A stretch of 41,919 bases of DNA from Lachnospiraceae bacterium (GTDB lineage Bacteria; Bacillota; Clostridia; Lachnospirales; Lachnospiraceae), in assembly GCA_009911035.1 (NCBI GenBank), contig QXWO01000050.1:1-41919 (forward strand). The letters run 5' to 3'. Positions 16,488-24,220 of this stretch are shown piece after piece; positions within the stretch are counted from its first letter, which is position 1, and every line of letters begins with the position of its first letter. Under the pieces are notes generated by a model, which searched no databases, was not told where the DNA came from, and saw only the letters and a list, made by a program, of their open reading frames with translations. A program made the translations under genes and the position numbers.

Positions 16488-18143
16488 ATGATCTTAATAC
16501 AGGGAAAAGGTGTTTCAAAGGGCGTTGCAAACGGTCCAGTCTATTTCTTCCGGCGTCCGGGAATTACAATTACAGATGCTCCCGCATCCGATATCGAGGC
16601 AGAAAAGGAACGCATTACGGCTGCCCGGGAAAAATCTGCTGCCCAGCTAAATGCCCTGGCAGAAAAGGTCCGGCAGGAGACGGGGGAGGAAACGGCGCTT
16701 CTCTTTGAAACCCATGCTATGTTTGTTGAGGACGAGGATTATGTGGATTGCATGATGGATACACTGGCAGAGGAAAAGTGCACGGCAGAACGGGCGGTGG
16801 AAATTGCTGGTGAGAAGTTTGCGGCTATGCTGGCGGCCATGGATGACGCCTATATGCAGGCGAGGGCAGCAGATATCAGGGATGTGACTCGCCGCATCCT
16901 CAATAACCTTATGGGGATAACAGAGGGCAGCATTGATTCGGAAGTACCCGTGATACTGGCTGCAGATGATCTGGCGCCTTCTGAGACGATCCAGCTTGAC
17001 AAAAATAAAATCCTTGGGTTTATCACCCAGGGGGGATCAGGTAACAGCCATACAGCCATTCTGGCCCGCACCATGGGCATCCCTGCCATTTCGGGGCTGG
17101 GAGATGCACTGAAACCGGAGCTCAACGGGCGAATAGTCTACATTGACGGGGAAACCGGACAGGTGGCAGTTGAGCCGGATGATATTACGCTGGCGGCTTT
17201 TCAGGCAAAATATGAGAAGCAGCGGGAAATGAAAGAACTGCTGGAAACCATGAAAGGGCAGGAAGATGTGACCCTGGACGGGCGGAAAATCATGCTCTAC
17301 TGTAATATTGGCTCGCCAGAGGATATCGCCGCTGTTTTGTCCAATGACGGACAGGGGATCGGTTTGTTCCGCTCGGAGTTTTTGTATCTTGCTTCTGATG
17401 ATTTCCCTTCTGAGGAATCCCAGTTCCAGGCATACAAGGAAGCAGCTACTGCCATGGAAGGCAGGAGGGTGGTCATCCGTACATTGGATATTGGCGCTGA
17501 TAAGCAGGTGGGCTACTTCGGGCTGCAGAAGGAAGAAAACCCTGCGCTGGGAGTGCGTGCAATCCGTATCTGCCTGAACCGGCCTGAAGTATTCCGCACC
17601 CAGCTCCGTGCCCTTTACCGGGCTTCCGCTTATGGGAAAGTTGCAATTATGTTCCCGATGATCACCTCCGTGTGGGAAGTAAAAGAATGTAAACGGGCAT
17701 GTCAGAAAGTAATGGCTGAACTGGATGCAGAGGGGATCCCTTACCGGAAAGATACTGAGATTGGCATTATGATCGAGACGCCGGCCTCTGTTCTGGTTGC
17801 AGAGGAACTGGCAAAAGAGGTTGACTTTTTCTCTGTTGGAACCAATGACCTGACGCAGTATACCCTGGCATGTGACCGGCAGGCAAATGACCTTGGCAAG
17901 TTTTTTGATCCCCATCATCCGGCAGTCCTGCGGGCATTGAAGATTGCTGCAGATGCAGCACATAAAGCAGGTATCTGGATAGGTATCTGCGGAGAACTGG
18001 GGGCAGATTTATCAATGCTGGAGACTTTTCTGGCCATTGGGATCGACGAGTTGTCAGTATCACCTACTTCGGTACTGCCGCTCCGGGCCAAGATCCGTAA
18101 ATCCATTGCGAAAACATGTACGCTGGAATTATTGGAGTGCTAA
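16488..18143 (+). CDS. ptsI: PTS Enzyme I (phosphoenolpyruvate-protein phosphotransferase)
   Basis: The 551-residue protein has the N-terminal HPr-binding and phospho-His domain with His188 in GGSGNSHTAILARTMGIPA, and the C-terminal PEP-binding barrel (GIGLFRSEFLYL, RTLDIGADKQ, NPALGVRAIR, FPMITSVWEV, GIMIETPASV, FFSVGTNDLTQYTLA). The active-site Cys is in GICGELGAD; most relatives have GMCGEMAGD. Just after His188 the signature is as expected, though the usual GGRTSH is GGSGNSH. The length is slightly below the usual 570. It takes phosphate from PEP and passes it to HPr, whose gene lies 19 bases upstream. GGAGGG sets the start. Confidence 0.93.
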   Translation: MILIQGKGVSKGVANGPVYFFRRPGITITDAPASDIEAEKERITAAREKSAAQLNALAEKVRQETGEETALLFETHAMFVEDEDYVDCMMDTLAEEKCTAERAVEIAGEKFAAMLAAMDDAYMQARAADIRDVTRRILNNLMGITEGSIDSEVPVILAADDLAPSETIQLDKNKILGFITQGGSGNSHTAILARTMGIPAISGLGDALKPELNGRIVYIDGETGQVAVEPDDITLAAFQAKYEKQREMKELLETMKGQEDVTLDGRKIMLYCNIGSPEDIAAVLSNDGQGIGLFRSEFLYLASDDFPSEESQFQAYKEAATAMEGRRVVIRTLDIGADKQVGYFGLQKEENPALGVRAIRICLNRPEVFRTQLRALYRASAYGKVAIMFPMITSVWEVKECKRACQKVMAELDAEGIPYRKDTEIGIMIETPASVLVAEELAKEVDFFSVGTNDLTQYTLACDRQANDLGKFFDPHHPAVLRALKIAADAAHKAGIWIGICGELGADLSMLETFLAIGIDELSVSPTSVLPLRAKIRKSIAKTCTLELLEC

Positions 18144-18191
18144 ATAAACGCTGCCACGCTTTGCGGGCCGGCTTATAGCAGTAAAAAATCA

Positions 18192-18251
18192 ATGACACAT
18201 GCAGCATACTGCCCGGAAATCTGATTACGGTGCAGGTGCTGCATGTGTCAT
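18192..18251. repeat. Perfect 15-bp inverted repeat between convergent genes
   Basis: ATGACACATGCAGCA (18192-18206) and TGCTGCATGTGTCAT (18237-18251) match exactly around a 30-base loop that can form a small inner CTGC/GCAG stem. It lies between convergent ptsI and the CcdA-TlpA gene and probably ends both transcripts, although neither side has a long T run. Confidence 0.6.
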
Positions 18252-18294
18252 AATTAATTGTGGGAAGCGGACAGAGAATAACACGACTTCCGTC

Positions 18295-19641
18295 TTATGG
18301 TATACTGTTTATGGTCTGTTCAATGATGCTTTCCATGATTTCTCTGGTAAGCTGTCCGGCCACGTAGCCATATACATTTCCTTCTTTATCGATCATAAAC
18401 GTGGTAGGGTATGCATTGACGCCGTAGGTATATGCGTAAAGCCCTCCAGTATCCATGACGACAGGGAAACTGTAGCCGTTTTCTTCCAAAAAGGCGGCGA
18501 CGGTTTCTTCGTCTTTTTCCCTGCCATAGTCAGGGGAAGCGATTCCCAGCACGACAACCTCAGAGCCGTTCTCACCATAGTATTCATATATTTCCTGTAT
18601 TTCCGGCATCTCTCCTTTACAGGGAGGGCACCAGGTAGCCCAGAAATTTAAAAACACGGTTTTCCCTTTGTAATCAGAGAGTGTATGGGTATTGCCGTAC
18701 TGGTCTGTGAGGGAAAAATCCGGGGCAGGTACTTTGGGGGCAGAATCTTCGCTGCCGTTTTCGGAAGTATCTTCACCGGGAGTGTTCCCCGTCTCTTTTT
18801 CACTGGTGTTTCCAGAAGCATTCTCGGGACTGTCCACGGAGCTGTCTGTACTTTCGGAGGCATCCTGCCGTCCGGCGGCGGAAGGGGTCTGGGAGTCCTC
18901 CTGGGATGTGGTCCCGAAGCCGGATAAATAGGAGCTGATCCCATTCATCCATCCGGTAAACATCATGACGCCGATGAAAATCATAAGTATGCCTCCGGCT
19001 TTGACCGTGTATTTTACGACAGAGCGGTATTTTTTAAACCAATCCAAAAGGGTCTTTGTAAACAGCCCTACTGCCATAAAGGGCAGTACAAATCCAAGGG
19101 TATAAACGCCGATAAGCAGAAATCCCATAAGGGAGGAAGCAGCGGAAGCCGACAAAAGGAGCACGCTGGCCAGGGCCGGTCCTACGCAGGGAGTCCACGC
19201 AAAGCTGAAAGTAAATCCCATGATTAGGGCTGTAAGGGGATTCATGGCAAGGGTATCCGGGCGGAAATGAATTCGGTGTTCCTTATAAAACAGATTCTGT
19301 CCGAATAATCCCAATTGGTATAAGCCGAAAAGAATCACAATGATACCGCCGATACGGGTGAACAGCGTCTGGTAATTGTGAAAAAACTTTCCCGCGGAGG
19401 TAAAGCCAAGGCCTAAAAGAAAGAAGGCAAAACTGATGCCGATTACAAAAAAGAGCGTGTTTCCAAGAACCCTGCTTCTTTTGTATGTGACAGTTCCATC
19501 GTCATTTTCCGTTTTTGCGCCGCCTGAGAGATAGCCGATGTAAAGGGGGATCAGGGGCAGCACACAGGGAGAGAAGAAACTGATTAGTCCCTGGATAAAT
19601 ACAGTGATGGCGGAGACGCCTGTTTCGAGGGTCAGATTCAT
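18295..19641 (-). CDS. CcdA - TlpA/ResA thioredoxin fusion (cross-membrane thiol reductant)
   Basis: Residues 1-235 form a CcdA/DsbD-like six-helix membrane domain with the two redox cysteines Cys26 (SPCVLPLIPLYIGYLSGG) and Cys152 (TPCVGPALASV). A very acidic Ser/Thr/Glu/Asn-rich linker covers about residues 243-304. The C-terminal domain is a TlpA/ResA-type thioredoxin fold with WCPPC (337-341) and the cis-Pro loop AYPTTFMID. CcdA proteins pass electrons from cytosolic thioredoxin across the membrane; here the outside partner is built in. The likely job is reducing disulfides or sulfoxides of extracellular proteins. GGAGG lies in front of the ATG. It is transcribed away from the fatty-acid operon and shares its control region. 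Confidence 0.92.
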   Translation of the reverse strand: MNLTLETGVSAITVFIQGLISFFSPCVLPLIPLYIGYLSGGAKTENDDGTVTYKRSRVLGNTLFFVIGISFAFFLLGLGFTSAGKFFHNYQTLFTRIGGIIVILFGLYQLGLFGQNLFYKEHRIHFRPDTLAMNPLTALIMGFTFSFAWTPCVGPALASVLLLSASAASSLMGFLLIGVYTLGFVLPFMAVGLFTKTLLDWFKKYRSVVKYTVKAGGILMIFIGVMMFTGWMNGISSYLSGFGTTSQEDSQTPSAAGRQDASESTDSSVDSPENASGNTSEKETGNTPGEDTSENGSEDSAPKVPAPDFSLTDQYGNTHTLSDYKGKTVFLNFWATWCPPCKGEMPEIQEIYEYYGENGSEVVVLGIASPDYGREKDEETVAAFLEENGYSFPVVMDTGGLYAYTYGVNAYPTTFMIDKEGNVYGYVAGQLTREIMESIIEQTINSIP

Positions 19642-19680
19642 AATAACCTCCAGTTTTCCATAATGATTTTTGTAAATAAT

Positions 19681-19709
19681 AATATATCAGATAAATTTGT
19701 TGTTGACAA
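19681..19709 (-). promoter_or_regulatory. Promoter of the CcdA-TlpA gene
   Basis: On the minus strand TTGTCA (19709-19704) and TATATT (19686-19681) are 17 bases apart. Its -35 box overlaps the -35 box of the opposite fabK promoter base for base, so polymerase can probably serve only one direction at a time. Confidence 0.55.
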
Positions 19710-19731
19710 ATGGAAATGCCGGGTATATATT
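19703..19731 (+). promoter_or_regulatory. Promoter of the fatty-acid synthesis operon
   Basis: TTGACA (19703-19708) and TATATT (19726-19731) are separated by 17 bases. The first FabT-type operator starts at the last base of the -10 box. Confidence 0.75.
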
Positions 19732-19759
19732 TTGATTGTCAAACAATTTGATTATCAAA
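19731..19759. promoter_or_regulatory. Two tandem FabT-type operators
   Basis: TTTGATTGTCAAA (19731-19743) and TTTGATTATCAAA (19747-19759) are palindromes with 5-bp arms, 16 bases apart start to start. They match the TTTGATTATCAAA core known for FabT, the MarR-type repressor of fatty-acid genes in streptococci and lactococci. They cover the start point of the fabK promoter, so binding should block initiation. The MarR gene at 27194-27664 is the obvious candidate to bind them. Confidence 0.8.
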
Positions 19760-19796
19760 GTAAATAATACTGAGTTTAAAATGAAGGGACAGGAAA

Positions 19797-20732
19797 ATGA
19801 AAACTAGGGTGACGGAGCTTTTGGGGATTACTTATCCCATTTTTCAGGGAGGAATGGCGTGGGTGGCGGAGCATCATCTGGCTGCGGCTGTATCGGCAGC
19901 CGGAGGTCTGGGAATCATTGCGGCAGCCAGTGCCCCTGCGGAAGTTGTAAGGAGTGAAATCAGAAAGGCAAGGGAGTTGACAGATAAGCCTGTAGGGGTG
20001 AACATCATGCTGATGAATCCCAACGCGCCGGAAGTTGCGAAGGTGGTGCTTGAGGAAGGGGTCGGCATTGTGACTACCGGTGCAGGCAATCCTGCCAAAT
20101 TTATGAAGGAATTTAAGGAAGCCGGGGTGAAAGTGATTCCTGTGGTGGCCAGCGTGGCCATGGCAAAGATGATGGAGCGGTGCGGTGCTGACGGAGTGAT
20201 AGCGGAAGGAATGGAATCAGGCGGCCATATCGGTTCCACCACCACCATGTGTTTAGTCCCCCAGGTGGCGGACGCTGTGAAAATACCAGTGATTGCTGCA
20301 GGAGGTGTTGGCGACGGAAGGGGCATTGCCGCTTCCTTTATGCTGGGAGCAGAGGCAGTCCAGATAGGAACCAGATTTGTAACGGCCAAAGAATCCATTG
20401 TCCATACCAATTATAAAGAAAAAATCCTGAAAGCAAAAGATATTGATTCGGAAGTGACCGGAATGAGTACCGGGCATCCCATCCGTCAGATACGCAACCA
20501 GATGAGCAGGGAATACCTGCGGCTGGAAAAGGAAGGGGCCGGGCTGGAAGAATTAGAGCAGCTTACGTTAGGCTCCCTGCGCAGGGCAGTGATGGACGGG
20601 GATGTGGTGAACGGTACGCTTATGGCAGGACAGATTGCAGGTCTAATCAGGAAGGAGCAGACCTGCCGGGAAATTATAGAAGAAATGATGGAGGAAGCCG
20701 CAGGGCTTCTTGGAGAAAGGGACAGGTGTTGA
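19797..20732 (+). CDS. fabK: Enoyl-ACP reductase II (FMN-dependent)
   Basis: The 311-residue protein belongs to the nitronate monooxygenase-like FMN barrels. It starts with TELLGITYPIFQGGMAWVAE, then GGLGIIAAAS, VNIMLMNP, GVIAEGMESGGHIGSTTTM (flavin and catalytic-His region), PVIAAGGVGDGRG and LGAEAVQIGTRF. FabK reduces enoyl-ACP in the last step of each elongation cycle and replaces the FabI enzyme in many Firmicutes; it is not inhibited by triclosan. It is the first gene of the operon, behind the FabT-type operators. CAGG precedes ATG 19797; an ATG at 19781 opens only a six-codon frame that ends right at this start. Confidence 0.93.
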   Translation: MKTRVTELLGITYPIFQGGMAWVAEHHLAAAVSAAGGLGIIAAASAPAEVVRSEIRKARELTDKPVGVNIMLMNPNAPEVAKVVLEEGVGIVTTGAGNPAKFMKEFKEAGVKVIPVVASVAMAKMMERCGADGVIAEGMESGGHIGSTTTMCLVPQVADAVKIPVIAAGGVGDGRGIAASFMLGAEAVQIGTRFVTAKESIVHTNYKEKILKAKDIDSEVTGMSTGHPIRQIRNQMSREYLRLEKEGAGLEELEQLTLGSLRRAVMDGDVVNGTLMAGQIAGLIRKEQTCREIIEEMMEEAAGLLGERDRC

Positions 20733-20738
20733 TTGAAA

Positions 20739-21665
20739 ATGGGAAAAACAGCGTTTATGTTTCCGGGACAGGGAGCACAATACATAGGAATGGGCAGAGA
20801 CTTTTATGAAAAAGAAGAAACAGCCAGAAATATTTTTGACAAGGCAGGCAAAATAACAGGACTCGACATTGCCACCATCTGCTTTGAGGAAAACGATAAG
20901 CTTTCTGTTACAGAGTATACCCAGATTGCCATGCTGACGGTTGAGACAGCGATCTTAAAGGTTCTGGAGGAAAGAGAGATCCGCCCCCATACGGCGGCCG
21001 GACTGAGCCTTGGGGAATACGGGGCGATTGTGGCCTCCGGGGTCATGAGAGCGGAGGACGCCTTTGCCATTGTAAGGCGCAGGGGCGTGTACATGCAGGA
21101 GGCAGTGCCCACAGGCGGTTCCATGGCGGCCATTCTGGGACTTGAGAGCGGCGTGATTGAAGAAGTATGTGCCCAGACGCCGGGGATCGTGACAATTGCC
21201 AATTATAACTGCCCCGGCCAGATCGTCATTTCCGGACAGGAGAAGGCTGTGGTCAGGGCGGTGGAAGCTCTGATGGAAAAAGGGGCAAAGAGGATCGTGC
21301 CTTTGAATGTCAGCGGCCCCTTCCATTCCCAGCTTCTCTCAGGAGCAGGAGAGCGCTTACGGAAGGATTTGGATAAGGTACAGCTTGCAGAGGAATTTAT
21401 CCCCTATGTGGCAAACCTGACAGCGGACTATGTGACCAGCACACAGGATATCAGAAGCCTTTTGGAGCGGCAGATATCTTCCCCTGTGAAATGGCAGCAG
21501 TCTGTGGAAAGAATGCTGGCAGACGGGGTGGATACTTTTGTGGAGATCGGGCCGGGAAGAACCCTGTGCGGATTTGTGAAAAAAATAGACAGAAAGGCCA
21601 GAGTGGTTAATATCGACAAGTATGAAGATTTGGCAAAGGCTCTGGAGGTGCTTGCAGATGCTTAA
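20739..21665 (+). CDS. fabD: Malonyl-CoA:ACP transacylase
   Basis: The 308-residue protein has FMFPGQGAQYIGMG at residues 6-19, nucleophile Ser90 in GLSLGEYGAIVASG, and catalytic His196 in NVSGPFHSQLL; the Arg for the malonyl carboxylate is in the IVRRRGVYMQEA region. It moves malonyl from CoA to ACP for chain elongation. I chose ATG 20739; a TTG two codons earlier abuts the fabK stop and is also possible. It overlaps the next gene by 8 bases, so translation is coupled. Confidence 0.95.
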   Translation: MGKTAFMFPGQGAQYIGMGRDFYEKEETARNIFDKAGKITGLDIATICFEENDKLSVTEYTQIAMLTVETAILKVLEEREIRPHTAAGLSLGEYGAIVASGVMRAEDAFAIVRRRGVYMQEAVPTGGSMAAILGLESGVIEEVCAQTPGIVTIANYNCPGQIVISGQEKAVVRAVEALMEKGAKRIVPLNVSGPFHSQLLSGAGERLRKDLDKVQLAEEFIPYVANLTADYVTSTQDIRSLLERQISSPVKWQQSVERMLADGVDTFVEIGPGRTLCGFVKKIDRKARVVNIDKYEDLAKALEVLADA

Positions 21666-22398
21666 GGGAAAAGTAGCGCTGGTAACAGGCGGCGGCAGGG
21701 GAATCGGAAGGGCGATTTCCCTAGGTCTTGCAAAGGAGGGCGCGTTTGTGGTGGTCAACTATAACGGTTCCGGGGAGAAGGCACAGGAGACAGTAAGAGA
21801 CATTCAGGCGGCAGGCGGCGAAGCCCAGACCTATGGCTGTAATGTGGCAGATTTTAACGCCTGCAGGGCGATGATGGAGGAACTGACTGCAAGGTATGGA
21901 CATATCGACATTCTTGTGAACAACGCAGGTATTACAAGAGACGGGCTGATGGCAAAAATGAGTGAGGAAGATTTTGACGATGTGATCGCCATAAACCTTA
22001 AGGGGTGTTTTAACACCATGCGGCACCTTTATAGGCAGTTTTTAAAACAGCGAAGCGGAAAAATCATTAACATTTCTTCCGTTACAGGGCTCATGGGCAA
22101 TCCGGGCCAGGCAAATTACTGCGCGTCCAAGGCGGGCATCATCGGGCTTACCAAAAGTATGGCGCGGGAGCTGGGAAGCCGGGGCATTACGGTGAATGCC
22201 GTGGCACCGGGGCTGATAGAGACGGAAATGACGGAAAAACTTCCCGATTCCGTGAAAGAAGCCATGAAGGAGCAGATTATCCTTAGAAGGCCCGGAAAGC
22301 CGGAGGAAGTGGCGGATGTGGTTGTTTTTCTGGCTTCTGAAAGGGCAGACTATATCACAGGACAGGTAATATCCGTGGACGGCGGAATGGCAGTATAG
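21658..22398 (+). CDS. fabG: 3-oxoacyl-ACP reductase
   Basis: The 246-residue short-chain dehydrogenase has the NADPH motif GGGRGIG (11-17), LVNNAGITRDGL, and catalytic Ser141, Tyr154 and Lys158 (SSVTGLMGNPGQANYCASKAG). The C-terminal GQVISVDGGMAV is standard for FabG. It reduces 3-ketoacyl-ACP to 3-hydroxyacyl-ACP. The start ATG at 21658 lies inside fabD, with GGAGG at 21644-21648; an upstream in-frame ATG at 21622 has no ribosome site and would add residues not found in the family. Confidence 0.95.
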   Translation: MLKGKVALVTGGGRGIGRAISLGLAKEGAFVVVNYNGSGEKAQETVRDIQAAGGEAQTYGCNVADFNACRAMMEELTARYGHIDILVNNAGITRDGLMAKMSEEDFDDVIAINLKGCFNTMRHLYRQFLKQRSGKIINISSVTGLMGNPGQANYCASKAGIIGLTKSMARELGSRGITVNAVAPGLIETEMTEKLPDSVKEAMKEQIILRRPGKPEEVADVVVFLASERADYITGQVISVDGGMAV

Positions 22399-22446
22399 TG
22401 CAGAACAGGATCATGGAGGTTAGTAAGAAGGGAGAAAATTCTTGGT

Positions 22447-23682
22447 ATGAGCAGACGAGTAGTAGTAACAGGCATGGGAGTCATTACCCCCATTGGCCTG
22501 AATGTTGCAGATTTTTTTGATTCAGTGAAAGCAGGGAAGCATGGGTTTGGACCCATTACGGGGTTTGACAGCGCCGGTTATAAATGTCATGTTGCGGCAC
22601 AGGTAAAGGAATTTGATCCCCAGAAATATATGGATTTCAAAACCGCAAAGAGGATGGAAGTATTCAGCCAGTATGCGGTGGCGGCGGCAAAAGAGGCTTT
22701 TGAGGATTCCGGCCTTGTGCTGGAAAAGGAAGACCCTTACCGCATCGGCTGTGCGGTAGGTTCCGGGATAGGAAGCTTACAGGCTATAGAGCGGGAGTAC
22801 GGCAAGTTAATAAACAGAGGACCTTCCAGGGTAAATCCTCTTTTCGTGCCCCTTATGATTTCCAATATGGCGGCAGGCAACGTTTCCATTTTCTTCGGAC
22901 TGAAAGGAAAAAGCATCAATGTTGTGACAGCCTGCGCCACAGGCACCAATTCCATTGGGGAAGCCTTCCGCAGCATCCAGTACGGAGAGGCGGATGTGAT
23001 GGCGGCAGGGGGAACGGAGAGTTCCATCAGCCCCATTGGAGTAGCAGGTTTCTGTGCCCTCACCGCGTTGTCAAATGTGGATGATCCGGACAAATGTTCC
23101 CTGCCCTTTGACAAAAAACGCAGTGGTTTTGTGATGGGAGAAGGGGCTGGTATTGTGATACTGGAAGAACTGGAACATGCCAGAGCCAGAAATGCGCATA
23201 TCTATGGGGAAGTAAAAGGGTACGGGTGCACAAGTGATGCCTATCATATCACTTCTCCTGCAGAGGACGGGATGGGCGCTGCGAAAGCCATGCTTGCGGC
23301 AGTTGCGGACGGAGGAATAAAGCCCGGGGACATTACCTACATCAATGCCCACGGCACGGCGACCCACCACAACGATCTTTTTGAGACCAGGGCCATCAAA
23401 GAAGCTTTCGGGGAACATGCCCGGAAAATACATATCAATTCAACCAAGTCCATGATAGGACACCTTCTGGGGGCGGCAGGAGCCGTAGAGTTTGTAGCCT
23501 GCGTGAAGGAAATGGAGGAAGGATTCATTCATAAGACTGTGGGATATGAAACCCCTGACGAAGAACTGGATCTGGATTATTGCAGGGAGGCTTACCAGGA
23601 GGAAATCCCCTATGCCCTTAGCAATTCCCTTGGCTTTGGGGGACACAATGCAAGCATTTTGATTGGAAAATACAACGGATAA
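22447..23682 (+). CDS. fabF: 3-oxoacyl-ACP synthase II
   Basis: The 411-residue condensing enzyme has the Cys-His-His triad of the FabF/FabB class: Cys163 in VTACATGTNSIGEA, His302 in NAHGTATHHND and His339 in KSMIGHLLGAAGA. The end NSLGFGGHNASI is the conserved glycine-rich loop. It extends acyl-ACP with malonyl-ACP. The gene begins 48 bases after fabG with AAGGGAG in front. In many Clostridia accB follows here; in this operon fabZ follows directly. Confidence 0.96.
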   Translation: MSRRVVVTGMGVITPIGLNVADFFDSVKAGKHGFGPITGFDSAGYKCHVAAQVKEFDPQKYMDFKTAKRMEVFSQYAVAAAKEAFEDSGLVLEKEDPYRIGCAVGSGIGSLQAIEREYGKLINRGPSRVNPLFVPLMISNMAAGNVSIFFGLKGKSINVVTACATGTNSIGEAFRSIQYGEADVMAAGGTESSISPIGVAGFCALTALSNVDDPDKCSLPFDKKRSGFVMGEGAGIVILEELEHARARNAHIYGEVKGYGCTSDAYHITSPAEDGMGAAKAMLAAVADGGIKPGDITYINAHGTATHHNDLFETRAIKEAFGEHARKIHINSTKSMIGHLLGAAGAVEFVACVKEMEEGFIHKTVGYETPDEELDLDYCREAYQEEIPYALSNSLGFGGHNASILIGKYNG

Positions 23683-23697
23683 CAGGCGGAGGTAGAA

Positions 23698-24126
23698 ATG
23701 TCTTTATTAACGGCAAAGGAAATAATGGAAATTATCCCCCACAGGCAGCCTTTTCTGCTGATAGATACGGTGGAAGAAATTACTCCCGGCGTGCGTGCGG
23801 TGGCGAAAAAGTGTGTCTCTTACAATGAACCCTTTTTTCAGGGGCATTTTCCCGGAGAACCGGTAATGCCCGGGGTGCTTATTATTGAGGCACTGGCCCA
23901 GGCAGGGGCGGTGGCGATTTTAAGCCTGGATGAAAATAAAGGGAAAACCGCTTATTTTGCGGCCATACAATCGGCAAAATTCAAAAGAAAAGTCATCCCC
24001 GGCGATGTACTGATGCTGGAGACGGAAATTGTAAAGCAAAAGGGCCCTATGGGCATAGGAAAGGCAGTTGCATGGGTGGACGGTGAAGTGGCGGCCCAAG
24101 CGGAGCTGACGTTTGCTATTTCGTAA
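23698..24126 (+). CDS. fabZ: 3-hydroxyacyl-ACP dehydratase
   Basis: The 142-residue hot-dog fold enzyme has the active-site His15 in IPHRQPFLLID and the catalytic Glu64 in PGVLIIEALAQAGA, with the GHFPGEPVMPG loop between. It dehydrates 3-hydroxyacyl-ACP before FabK. GGAGG in front of ATG 23698. The 94-base gap to the next gene is larger than others in the operon and is where accC would be in typical clusters. Confidence 0.95.
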   Translation: MSLLTAKEIMEIIPHRQPFLLIDTVEEITPGVRAVAKKCVSYNEPFFQGHFPGEPVMPGVLIIEALAQAGAVAILSLDENKGKTAYFAAIQSAKFKRKVIPGDVLMLETEIVKQKGPMGIGKAVAWVDGEVAAQAELTFAIS

Positions 24127-24220
24127 AATATCCGGCTTTGGAACATTTGGCGCACATTAGCGTGACCGTCAAGCTGGAGGCAGAACTGTTACTGAAAAAG
24201 AGATTATGTGGAGGCGGGAA

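Noticed and set aside
17037-17963. 308-codon open frame on the minus strand inside ptsI
   Set aside because: It is antisense to the well-conserved Enzyme I and its translation has no family features; the same holds for long antisense frames at 12196-12882 and 24439-25128.
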